A DNA stretch of 64,000 nt, taken from Calditrichia bacterium. GTDB lineage: Bacteria > Calditrichota > Calditrichia > RBG-13-44-9 > J075. The notes beneath the pieces were generated by a model. That model was not told the DNA's origin. It worked only from the letters and a program-made list of their open reading frames with translations, and searched no databases. Positions 57,201-64,000 of this stretch are shown in pieces (position 1 is the first letter of the stretch; every line of letters begins with the position of its first letter). The stretch covers positions 372,001 to 436,000 of the forward strand of contig JACKAP010000002.1 in NCBI GenBank assembly GCA_020635015.1, in the 5' to 3' direction. The position numbers and the translations under genes are program-made.

Positions 57201-59058
57201 GCTGGTCGGGGATTTCTGCGGCATTATCTTTCAACAAGCTCTTTATCTGGCTGGCCGTCAATTCTGGAAATGATTGTAACAATAATGCAATTGCGCCAGC
57301 AACGTGTGGGGCAGCCATGCTTGTTCCTTGAAGATTCAAGATATCGGTATCTGAGGATATTCCTGAAGAAATAATCGGTGCTCCTGGCGCTGTTAAATCT
57401 GGTTTACTGACAGTAATGGCATTATCAGATCTTAAGGGACCTAAACCGCTGAAATCTGCGATATCCCCATTCAATTCATTTTTCGAAGCACCAATTGAAA
57501 TCACATTCTCAGCAGTTGCCGGAACATAAAGCGATTGAAAATTGTCTCCGTCTACGAAGCCTCGGTATGGATTTGTTAACACGCCTTGCTTGTACTGACG
57601 ATCATGATAGGCGTTGACTGTTCCGCCGCTATTTTGCATGGATGGATATAACCGTATCTTATAGGTACCGCCATCCACATAATTATCCGTTCCGCCATCA
57701 TAATAAATTGCGATGACATTGGATGTGTCCGTGTTCGGCCAACCGTAACCGTAGTTGTTAGAACCATAATTGAATACAAAAATGGTATCATCCCCAACCA
57801 AATCCCAATCGAAAAATTTATAAACCGTATCTGTATCAAAAGTGACAATATCACTCCAATTTGTAAAGAAAGGATCTTTATCACCGACTTGAATGTCAAT
57901 TTCTCCATCAAACCAAAACTCAACGACTGTTTGGTTATTGCCATTTTGGAAAGCATAGGACTCGACTTGAAATTCTATTTCCAGAAACTCGCCGGGATTA
58001 CCAGGTACAGTTCCTTGAAAATGTGGGTATGGGCTTGAGACTTTTGAATCATTACCTGATGCAACTACTAATGATACACCAGAGCTGTCAATTAAATGAT
58101 TGAGGGTCGCTTCAAACAAAGTATTACCGTCATGCGGTCCTAAAGGCTTACCAAGACTCATGTTTACAACTAATGGCAATGAATCGGTTGTCGCTTTTTC
58201 AATCATCCATCGAAAGCATTGAGGAACTTGGGTAGGGAAAAAAACGCTGCCGAATAATATTTCGCTCCCATGGGCAACTCCTTTTAAATCTGCATGATCG
58301 GGAACCCAACCATCGCCTGCTGCAATTCCGGTCACATGAGTCGCATGATAATCATAATTAAGCGGTATAGGGAAATTGCCTTGCTCGTAAATACCATCAT
58401 TACTTTCTAGCCACATTGCCTTGATCCGATTATTGAACAGATCATCAGTTGAAGAGAAAGTATGATGCGACCATCTTAATGTATCCTCCTCAATTATACC
58501 CATATACACATTTTTTCCGTTGATTGTCTTGTTCGGATTATTCACTCCACTTAAATTCCATACTTGACTTGCCCCGACAAAACTGGTGCTGGTCTCAAGT
58601 AAAGGATACAGCCTTTTTGAAGCCTCGATAAATTCTATATTCTCATCTCTGGCTAAATTAACCAAATCGCTAATATCCACTTTAGCGGTAACAATATTGA
58701 TGTTCGTTCCCTCATAAATTCCTGTAATTTCAACAAGATTGTTTTGCTTAACCAAATGTAGATCCTTCACTTTGATAAAAACATCGACAATCGGGATGTG
58801 GTTCACAAAACTTATTGATAAATCCCGGACATATTTGCTAAACCCTTTTCTAATCGAGCCTGCCGGGGAAGAACTTTTGACTTTTTGTGATTCAATAGTC
58901 GGTAATGCAAGTTGATAGTCCACTTTTTTCCGGAATTCTTTATCTAATGTTGCATGAACTTTTGTTGCAGGCATCTTGTTAATTTGCGCCCATGAATAAG
59001 ATGTTAAGAAGAACATCCAAAACATGATAAACAGTGCTGGCCGTGTAATTTTATGCAT
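54217..59058 (-). CDS. Secreted subtilisin-like protease with PKD, four repeats and dockerin-like end
   Basis: A 1613-residue protein. Signal peptide ending AQI; an inhibitor-like pro-region (30-150); S8 peptidase domain (150-640) with His in 'HATHVTG' (about 238) and Ser in 'GTSMAAP' (about 578). The Asp motif is odd ('GIIEEDTLRWSHHTF' in place of DTG). PKD domain at 770-855, then four repeats of about 75 residues ('VEYFFDSDPGFGNG...LYVRAKDEDGQWGIPQ') and a beta-rich region. The dockerin-like segment (1530-1586) has two EF-hand-like loops, 'DATGDGQVTSSDFN' and 'DWNLDGQVTSTDFN'. The ribosome site AGGTG fits. The 3' end overlaps the cohesin gene. The first half is AT-richer than the second. 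Confidence 0.87.
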   Translation of the reverse strand: MHKITRPALFIMFWMFFLTSYSWAQINKMPATKVHATLDKEFRKKVDYQLALPTIESQKVKSSSPAGSIRKGFSKYVRDLSISFVNHIPIVDVFIKVKDLHLVKQNNLVEITGIYEGTNINIVTAKVDISDLVNLARDENIEFIEASKRLYPLLETSTSFVGASQVWNLSGVNNPNKTINGKNVYMGIIEEDTLRWSHHTFSSTDDLFNNRIKAMWLESNDGIYEQGNFPIPLNYDYHATHVTGIAAGDGWVPDHADLKGVAHGSEILFGSVFFPTQVPQCFRWMIEKATTDSLPLVVNMSLGKPLGPHDGNTLFEATLNHLIDSSGVSLVVASGNDSKVSSPYPHFQGTVPGNPGEFLEIEFQVESYAFQNGNNQTVVEFWFDGEIDIQVGDKDPFFTNWSDIVTFDTDTVYKFFDWDLVGDDTIFVFNYGSNNYGYGWPNTDTSNVIAIYYDGGTDNYVDGGTYKIRLYPSMQNSGGTVNAYHDRQYKQGVLTNPYRGFVDGDNFQSLYVPATAENVISIGASKNELNGDIADFSGLGPLRSDNAITVSKPDLTAPGAPIISSGISSDTDILNLQGTSMAAPHVAGAIALLLQSFPELTASQIKSLLKDNAAEIPDQQGGTKPPGLEDNKYWGAGKLDILAVYEAMIGFTYNMPFLYQDKFQDAFTTHPYLTGIPIEPVQMMDADLYKQDLTNGGIIYQPTNTNAFWLGEGIWNYWAYDLNGLTTVPLIGYPVSSEYLDANNNNYPTVNFQNGSIFWDGSQAIEVYINITAEFQALPLSGNAPLTIQFTDNSTTQNTSITSWQWDFNNDGITDSEEQNPTRFFGTPGSYTVSLTVSDGSISDTETKTNYITVNPEILPNTTQIEYFFDSDPGFGNGTALPISAGNEVTVQATLDVSALSTGLHRLYVRAKDEDGQWGIPQAKTVLIQATDADDPLPDVSDVEYFMDNDPGQGSGTPFSITPGTTVNIADNLDLSATPTGLHRLYVRAKHDNGAWGIPQARSLLVQATDADDPLPEVSAVEYFLDADPGVGAATPISMTPGTEVEINDNLDLSATAPGLHRVYVRAKDEDAQWGIPQSKTVFVQQTSPADPLPNITQVEYFFDADPGIGAGSSLSFTPDDTVEIAATLPLNTLPLGDHSVYVRAQNSNSLWGIPQFHTFSVVEFLVFTDTEAAVLGAPVYFNEGGDDPGDGHAIDMSFGSLSGSGNVTVRQTNQTPANLLNNAILNYTWDITKEAGISAFTIDMTFHYQDYDLSGVSESQLVAAYYDETLPGWSILTDFTRDAANNTITVHNLDHFATFAVGEPGAFQLPATVDLKVFLEGPYAAGAMFTNLLNSGFIPLAQPFSGAPWHYPGTESVSAVPADVVDWVLIELRSDITANSAVAFRAAFLKSDGSIVDLDGGIPAGPAGGIAAQTIAGGEPPLFTEIAAGKRADKIAAKSQGLKKSEGRQEHTPPPENPENSASPVKFDIPAGDYYICIHHRNHLSVMSAAVHAINPASTLYDFSASLAAAYTGGGIAMKDLGGGVYGLFAADATGDGQVTSSDFNVFLPAARTAQTGYLLADWNLDGQVTSTDFNIFNPNARNAAKTQVPGSVLTGRLRIKNPGIKEEHHEQ

Positions 59059-59095
59059 ATTTCACCTTTGATGAATTCAAAATCACTCTGTAGTA

Positions 59096-60109
59096 TTACT
59101 CCCGATTCGACTTCGCCTTTATCACCACATCCAACCCATTCTGCGGGGTGGTGATTATTTCCGACTCGAAATGAAAGATGGCGGGCAGGCCGGGGAAGCC
59201 GCCGTCGACATAGGGGGCATCCCCGCCGTAGATGCCCATGTCAACCCCGCTGAAGCCGCTGCCCAGGGCGGGTGAGCCGGGCAACAGGTGAAAACCGGCA
59301 TTAAAGTCATTCGGATTTTCGAATACAGTGGTCATGTTAGTATTCGGTATATTTCCGTTAATAGCGGGAAGCTGGGTGGAATTGCACATGTTATACCGGA
59401 AAGTGCCCGCCCCGCCGAGCTTTCCATATAAGATGATGTTGTTTTGCGCCACTGAGGTTGCGCTGAGATTGATGATTGCAGAGGCAAAAGAATGCGATGT
59501 TTTGAGAATATTATTGGCAACTGCCACGGTGCTGGTGGTATTGCAAACCAGCGCATGATAGTTGGTTGCGGTTGTCTGTGTATTATAAATCTTGTTATTT
59601 GCGACCAGAATATTGCCCAAATTAGCGGCAATCTTGACGGTTCCCGATCTGCCATAGGTTACAATTTCGTTTTGGAGCAGAAGGCATCCGGAAGCATTGA
59701 TATCGACGTAAGCCAGTTCATTCCGCTTCATCGTCACATTTCCTACGTTTGCCGCGATCGCAAATTCCCCATCCATGCCTTCTATAGAACTGTTCTCAGA
59801 ACCGGCATTGAAAATCATCGAGCCGCTTATCGTCGATGCTGCATTATTTGCCAATCCGCCATGCAATTCGATATCAAATCCGGACCCGATCAAAAAAAGC
59901 TGCTTCGTGACGGTAATCGCGGCATAGGCGTTATTAGATGGATAGACATAAATCGTATCGCCGGAAGCCGCTGCGTTGTGGGCATCGGTTAAGTTTGTGA
60001 AATCGCCAATTGGATTTGGGTTATTGTCCACAATCCATATTTTAGCGTTCACCCCACTAACCAAACCATAAAGCAGCAAAAACATCGCCAGCATGACAGG
60101 CAATTTCAT
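59096..60109 (-). CDS. Secreted right-handed beta-helix protein 2
   Basis: A 337-residue protein with a signal peptide (MKLPVMLAMFLLLYGLVSGVNA) and AAGGAG upstream. The body has short, Asn-rich repeats ('NVTMKRNELAYVDIN', 'NILVANNKIYN', 'VAVANNILK') of the pectate-lyase-like beta-helix type, and ends with the block 'VDMGIYGGDAPYVDGGFPGLP' and a short tail. No catalytic residues are obvious. It is a paralogue of the next gene upstream with very similar ends and different middle. Probably a surface or matrix protein. Confidence 0.82.
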   Translation of the reverse strand: MKLPVMLAMFLLLYGLVSGVNAKIWIVDNNPNPIGDFTNLTDAHNAAASGDTIYVYPSNNAYAAITVTKQLFLIGSGFDIELHGGLANNAASTISGSMIFNAGSENSSIEGMDGEFAIAANVGNVTMKRNELAYVDINASGCLLLQNEIVTYGRSGTVKIAANLGNILVANNKIYNTQTTATNYHALVCNTTSTVAVANNILKTSHSFASAIINLSATSVAQNNIILYGKLGGAGTFRYNMCNSTQLPAINGNIPNTNMTTVFENPNDFNAGFHLLPGSPALGSGFSGVDMGIYGGDAPYVDGGFPGLPAIFHFESEIITTPQNGLDVVIKAKSNRE

Positions 60110-60139
60110 GGTATCTCCTTTTTTGCAAACAAAATCAAT

Positions 60140-61147
60140 CTACTCTTTATTGGATTTCGCTTTAAACTGAATATTCAACCCGCTCTGCTGCGAACCGACC
60201 GTTGGCGCCAGGATCTGCAGGATCGAAGGCAGGCCGGGGAAACCGCCGTCTACGTATGGCGCATCCCCTCCGTAGATGCCCATATCGGTGCCGTTTTCGC
60301 CGGTATCGGCGGCGGGAGAGTTAGGTGACAAGTGGAAATTCTGAACGGTTAAGTCTACAAAAACGGAATTCATGTCGACATAGAGCAGGTTACCGTTATT
60401 TGCGGGTAACTGATTACTATTACTCATATTATATCGATATAAGTTGTTTGACGATACATACCCATGGATTATAATGTTGTTGATCACTTCATTACTTGTT
60501 CCACTTACTGAATATGCTGGGGCCTTGATTACATTGTTAATAATTACAGATAAGGATATACCTCCTATCGCATTGTCATAGTTCGTGCTACCATATGGAT
60601 TAATAATTATGTTGTTTGAGATAAGACTGCTTGAAGTGCCGGTAGCATAAATGACATAATAAGAGGAATATCCAATATTGTCTCCTCGACCACTTATTTT
60701 ATTCTGGATAATAGCGCTACCAGACCCATTATCTAAATAAATATAGCTTAAACTATTTCTCTTAACGTTTATGTAATTTGCATTAATGGTAACACCAAAT
60801 TGTCCATCAAAGCCTACGAGCCATGATCCTTGCGAACCAGTAATAAAATTCATTACTCCTGAAATTAAAGTCGTTGGTGTAAACGGTTCACCCATGACTT
60901 CAGTGATATCAAAACCCACACCTAAAAAGACAAGCTGTTTAGTCACAGCAATTCCCGCATAAGGCTCCAAAGAGGGATAAACAAAAATAGTATCCCCCGC
61001 CACTGCCGCATCATGCGCCGCCTGCAGGGTCTGATAATCGCCGGCATAGGGATATTTGTTGTCAACCGTGATGATAGCGGCAGAGACGCTAGTTAAACTC
61101 AACAAAACAAAAACAGCCGCCATGCCCAATAAAATATGGGTTTTCAT
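60140..61147 (-). CDS. Secreted right-handed beta-helix protein 1
   Basis: A 335-residue protein; first gene of the likely operon. Signal peptide ending SVSA; GGAGG seven bases before the ATG. Asn-rich beta-helix repeats ('YINVKRNSLSYIYLDN', 'IIQNKISGRG', 'LISNNIIINPYG', 'VINNVIKAP') and the shared end block 'TDMGIYGGDAPYVDGGFPGLP'. The middle of the gene is AT-rich, while the two ends are GC-rich and close to the paralogue. The substrate or partner is unknown. Confidence 0.82.
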   Translation of the reverse strand: MKTHILLGMAAVFVLLSLTSVSAAIITVDNKYPYAGDYQTLQAAHDAAVAGDTIFVYPSLEPYAGIAVTKQLVFLGVGFDITEVMGEPFTPTTLISGVMNFITGSQGSWLVGFDGQFGVTINANYINVKRNSLSYIYLDNGSGSAIIQNKISGRGDNIGYSSYYVIYATGTSSSLISNNIIINPYGSTNYDNAIGGISLSVIINNVIKAPAYSVSGTSNEVINNIIIHGYVSSNNLYRYNMSNSNQLPANNGNLLYVDMNSVFVDLTVQNFHLSPNSPAADTGENGTDMGIYGGDAPYVDGGFPGLPSILQILAPTVGSQQSGLNIQFKAKSNKE

Positions 61148-61369
61148 AGTGCGACCTCCCTCGCGTCAGTTTGTTACTGAACGTTTCAACTGCTTCATCT
61201 ATCTGATTCAAATCAAATTGCGTGTTATCCGCCGCCGATGGTGCAATCTACAAATTTCATTTCGCCGGAAGAAAGATATTGGTCAGGTGAGCGGATGATA
61301 TATGTCAAAAAATAGCCTGAATGTCAATGAGCGTGCTACGAGTGGTGCACCCATTTGCCGTTACGTTGG

Positions 61370-61423
61370 GTGCGGGCCGCTGGAGATTGCCGCGCCGCAA
61401 AAAAAGCGGCTCGCAATGACGAT
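61370..61423. repeat. TCATTGCGAG-type element, half copy
   Basis: Only the right half is present: GGAGATTGCCGCGCCGC and GCGGCTCGCAATGACGA. The region between 61148 and 62204 is otherwise without genes. Confidence 0.65.
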
Positions 61424-61613
61424 ACCTGTATGCTGTGCACCATCAGGTTATCATAGCCAATCACGATCATCGCGACAGCCAACCGTAAGCAACAGCGCCA
61501 TCCGGCTTTCGCCTGAAATGAGCGCCCTGGCTTAATATTGTTGAATCGCATTATTGCTTGGTTGAGCGCATATTAACACCTGTAGACGCGATTCTCAAGG
61601 GGAAAAAATAAAC

Positions 61614-61692
61614 GCTCATGCTGAGGACGGTGTAATGGGGAGAGTTTTTGCATGGGGCAAAGGGCATGGGGTATGGGGTATTACCGGCCATA
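61614..61692 (+). repeat. Dispersed GCATGGGG element, copy 6 (partial)
   Basis: GCTCATGCTGAGGACGGTGT, then GGGGAGAGTTTTTGCATGG and GGGCATGGGGTATGGGG; the right half is missing. Confidence 0.65.
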
Positions 61693-61792
61693 ATATCTTT
61701 ACCCCGCGATCCGTGTGTTGTGGTCTCACCGAATAGCATGGATGCCCCTTAGGTTGTGGTCTCCTCGCTTGAAAATTGGCGTAATGTTCTTT

Positions 61793-62192
61793 AATTCTAC
61801 TTTAAGAAGTTGGATAAGACATAGTAAATCAGATGGTTAAGCTCCCCTCTCCTCCCAGGCTCATCTTTACCCACATTTTTTCGTTTGGGGTAATGCAGGC
61901 CGGAAGGAAACTCACCCCCCGGCCCCCTCTCTTGAGAAGAGAGGGGGAGTTTAGGTTCAATTAAATCAAAGAATTAAGCAGCTTTTTGGGGTGTCGTGTA
62001 AGCCCCCCTTCTCTTCCCAAGAGAAGGGGGGTTGGGGGGATGAGTTGGGAGAAGCTGATTCTGTCCAATAAGTTCTATCGCAGCAATAACGCTACTTGAC
62101 CCCCAACTAAAAAAATGTGGGTAAAGATGAGCCTGGGAGGAGAGGGGCTTAAAAAACAAAGAGTTATATAACTTCTTAAAGTAGAATTTATT
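61793..62192. repeat. 400-base composite element with long terminal inverted repeats
   Basis: The left end (61793-61887) and right end (62101-62192) are reverse complements: ATTCTACTTTAAGAAGTT against AACTTCTTAAAGTAGAAT, and CTCCTCCCAGGCTCATC with CTTTACCCACATTTTTT against the same words inverted. Inside are a CTCTCTTGAGAAGAGAG palindrome and GGGGGTTGGGGGG runs. No transposase is encoded, so it is a MITE-like element. Confidence 0.8.
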
Positions 62193-62204
62193 AATTCGCC
62201 AAAT

Positions 62205-62930
62205 CTATTTGGAACTACCTCTCCCTGCCTCCACCCTCGCCCACTCCACCAAAGACTGCGCAAATCGCTGCGATAGCGGGTCATGCCGCTCAGTAACCAC
62301 CACCCGGAACTCCTCAAATATAATAAATTCTGCCTGGGAGTATTTCAGCCGTTCGGCATCAGTTATTTTCGGCAACACATATACGATCTGACAATCCTCT
62401 ACCCTGGAAGTAATCGTAATAGCGCTTGCTGCGGCATTTGCCCCCTGCACCGAATCACGCGCCATGATCCGGGATAGTTCTGCCGGAATGTGGATTAATC
62501 CCAGGGATTGGAGATGCGCCAGAAGTTGGAAGTATTTCCGCTTTGCACTCGTTGCTTGAAAGATTGTGACAAGTCCCTCGAGCAATGCGGTAAACCCTTT
62601 ATCTTTCGCTGCAAGGAGATCTTCATACTGTTTTTCCCGCAGCGATTTTGGATCCGTCTTTAATTCAACCAGCGCCGCCATTTTGCCATCTGTGGAAACT
62701 GCAACGTAATCGATTTTGACCGACTTATCCGATGAGTGTTGCTTAGGATCAATCGTGCCGATCCGGACCGGAAATTCGGGAATAAGATTTTCTAAAAAAG
62801 GCTTATTGAATTTATGCTGAAGCATCTGCGGGAGATAAAGGGAGAAAAACAAGTCTGCGCGCCGCTCCAATTGGTAGTTGGGAAAGTGGCGCCAAGTGTC
62901 CATTCGATCGAATAGGGTGTCGAGCAACAT
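62205..62930 (-). CDS. PD-(D/E)XK nuclease-like protein
   Basis: A 241-residue protein. The nuclease core shows Asp in 'VKIDYVAVSTDGKMAALVELKTD' (about residues 74-96), in which 'D...ELK' fits the PD-(D/E)XK metal-binding signature; helical stretches follow. The start at 62930 was chosen because AAGG lies six bases upstream; a Met two codons earlier overlaps that site. Members cut or bind DNA and are often restriction or defence proteins or orphan nucleases. The C-terminal part is not recognised. Confidence 0.72.
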   Translation of the reverse strand: MLLDTLFDRMDTWRHFPNYQLERRADLFFSLYLPQMLQHKFNKPFLENLIPEFPVRIGTIDPKQHSSDKSVKIDYVAVSTDGKMAALVELKTDPKSLREKQYEDLLAAKDKGFTALLEGLVTIFQATSAKRKYFQLLAHLQSLGLIHIPAELSRIMARDSVQGANAAASAITITSRVEDCQIVYVLPKITDAERLKYSQAEFIIFEEFRVVVTERHDPLSQRFAQSLVEWARVEAGRGSSK

Positions 62931-63016
62931 TGCCATCCTTCATCTTGGTTAAATGAACTGTATGAAAACCTCGGAGAGAAATGGAAAAACTGACAGATTG
63001 TATATTTAGGTAACTC

Positions 63017-63670
63017 TCATAATTTTTTAAAAATTTCTGAGTGAATTATATTTTGCAAAAGGCTATAACTCATCGCCCTGGGAACTCTATAAGAAGGATG
63101 GAAATAGTGTACTACTTTATAATGACTATTTCGAAAAACCTTACAACCATAAACCGTTTGCTCATTAAGTTTGTCACCAAATAGATGGTTCCAAAATTCA
63201 AACTGACCAATGCTGCCGATAATAATATCGGGTTCAATAATTTTAATTTCTTTTACTATCAAATCCTTTTCAGTAATGATTGTTCTCTTTAAAACATCAT
63301 AATTCACAGAAGCACCACCACCGACTTTCTTTAAATTCATAAAAGCGATTTTTTTCATAGCATCAATTCGGTCTACTTTACTGAGATTATTTATATCTGA
63401 TGGGGGTAGTTGATTCTTTAAGATTCCATAAGCCCATTCTGCTATTCGATATGAAAAAGTCCATTTCACTTCGCTGCGCCACCATACTCTATAATCACCT
63501 TCCTCCTGATTTACATCGTTCGGTTCTTTAGAGATAAAAAGAATTTTTGTGTTTTGTTCGTTATAGGTATCTTCATTGATAATACCGTCTTTTTTAAATT
63601 TCCCTTTATAATGTGGGAATTTATTTATCCATTCGTCAAACAATCGATTAAGCTGCTCATTTTTGGTCAT
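63017..63670 (-). CDS. Uracil-DNA-glycosylase-superfamily-like protein
   Basis: A 217-residue protein. 'TKILFISKEPND' (first strand and loop), 'FMNLKKVGGG', 'DIIIGSIGQFEFW' and 'VVHYFHPSYR' follow the order of the UDG superfamily fold, and the last one resembles the HPS motif. The catalytic Asp/Asn loop of true UDGs is not clear, so it may act on other bases or bind DNA only. The gene is very AT-rich compared with the core of the window and probably came by transfer. It follows the 48-residue peptide below on the same strand. Confidence 0.7.
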   Translation of the reverse strand: MTKNEQLNRLFDEWINKFPHYKGKFKKDGIINEDTYNEQNTKILFISKEPNDVNQEEGDYRVWWRSEVKWTFSYRIAEWAYGILKNQLPPSDINNLSKVDRIDAMKKIAFMNLKKVGGGASVNYDVLKRTIITEKDLIVKEIKIIEPDIIIGSIGQFEFWNHLFGDKLNEQTVYGCKVFRNSHYKVVHYFHPSYRVPRAMSYSLLQNIIHSEIFKKL

Positions 63671-63750
63671 TTTCTTCGCCTTATATTTGTTTAAGGCTTA
63701 ACGGAAATCTGATTTCTAATATCATATTTCCTTCGATTTTGCTATCTGTT

Positions 63751-63897
63751 TTAACCGATTTGAACAATGAATCCAGTTATAGCAGATGCGATTGTCACAA
63801 TCAGATTGCTAACAGTCGCTCTCTGGTTTTCTGATTGCCTGGCTTGTGCCTCTTGCTCCTCACAAAATTTTATCAGTACATCAGAGTCGTCGGCCAT
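63751..63897 (-). CDS. 48-residue single-helix membrane peptide
   Basis: A small ORF, easily missed, starting at an ATG with GGAG about nine bases upstream. Residues 1-28 are charged and helical ('MADDSDVLIKFCEEQEAQAR', then 'QSENQRA'); residues 29-48 ('TVSNLIVTIASAITGFIVQI' and G) form one hydrophobic helix. It lies 80 bases before the UDG-like gene on the same strand, so the two may be one unit. No family name can be given. Confidence 0.6.
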   Translation of the reverse strand: MADDSDVLIKFCEEQEAQARQSENQRATVSNLIVTIASAITGFIVQIG

Positions 63898-63936
63898 TTC
63901 ATAGCTCTCCGGAAAAGTTAAGTCATGAATTTCACT

Positions 63937-64000
63937 TCACGCCGCCCCAATCTGATACAAATACCGCTGAAACCCGATAAACGTCTCCCGGATCACCTCC
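63937..64000 (-). CDS. C-terminal end of an unidentified protein (partial)
   Basis: Only 20 residues before the stop are inside the window (VIRETFIGFQRYLYQIGAA and one more). The frame runs off the right edge. Codon choice is GC-rich, like the core genes, unlike the AT-rich genes next to it. Confidence 0.4.
   Translation of the reverse strand, partial: EVIRETFIGFQRYLYQIGAA

Noticed and set aside
59096..61147. Diversity-generating retroelement acting on the variable middle of the beta-helix genes
   Set aside because: No reverse transcriptase, template repeat or adenine-biased change is visible in the window.

Overview
The window most likely comes from a bacterium of the FCB superphylum, perhaps an uncultured lineage such as KSB1 or Calditrichota. 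This rests on several secreted proteins that end in the 'YPNPFNP' type A sorting domain, on cohesin-like and dockerin-like domains, on many small dispersed repeats between genes, and on a GC-rich core with AT-richer inserts. The phylum assignment is inference from family content; no 16S rRNA gene is present.

Layout. 1-9.3 kb: end of a heavy-metal RND pump, an ankyrin lipoprotein, an acyltransferase, a membrane PP2C phosphatase (SpoIIE/RsbU type), a class II aldolase and a class V aminotransferase-like protein. 9.3-12 kb: an NAD-salvage pair (nicotinamidase-like hydrolase and nicotinate phosphoribosyltransferase) joined by an ATGA overlap. 12-19 kb: a secreted protein of unknown role, a cytochrome bd-like two-gene complex with a fused dihaem cytochrome c, a small XRE regulator with its membrane partner, and a beta-lactamase-family lipoprotein. 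19-36 kb: a 2811-residue LamG/hemopexin protein, a frameshift-rich zone (FN3 protein, a wrecked sensor kinase, the tail of an arylsulfotransferase-like protein), tmRNA, and a likely unannotated structured RNA at about 35.96-36.20 kb. 36-49 kb: mostly housekeeping genes (AGCS symporter, purL, LOG family, pyruvoyl arginine decarboxylase, proline racemase family, lipase, malic enzyme, a YbhN-like membrane protein). 49-61 kb: a run of minus-strand secreted proteins, five of which (61147 down to 52139) look like one operon: two beta-helix proteins, a subtilase ending in a dockerin-like domain, and two cohesin-like proteins with sorting tails. 61-64 kb: repeat-rich DNA, then an AT-rich edge with a PD-(D/E)XK-like nuclease, a uracil-DNA-glycosylase-like protein and a 48-residue membrane peptide.

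The most unusual signals are (i) arrays of tiny hairpins, each with a three-base loop, set apart by a constant 7-base connector, with stems that change sequence but stay complementary; three of these arrays are mirrored around an AT-rich core; (ii) a promoter- and terminator-bounded RNA with a tRNA-like fold that lacks the anticodon arm; (iii) the cohesin/dockerin operon; and (iv) the bd-like complex that seems to lack the quinol motif and the haem b558 ligand but carries two haem c sites.
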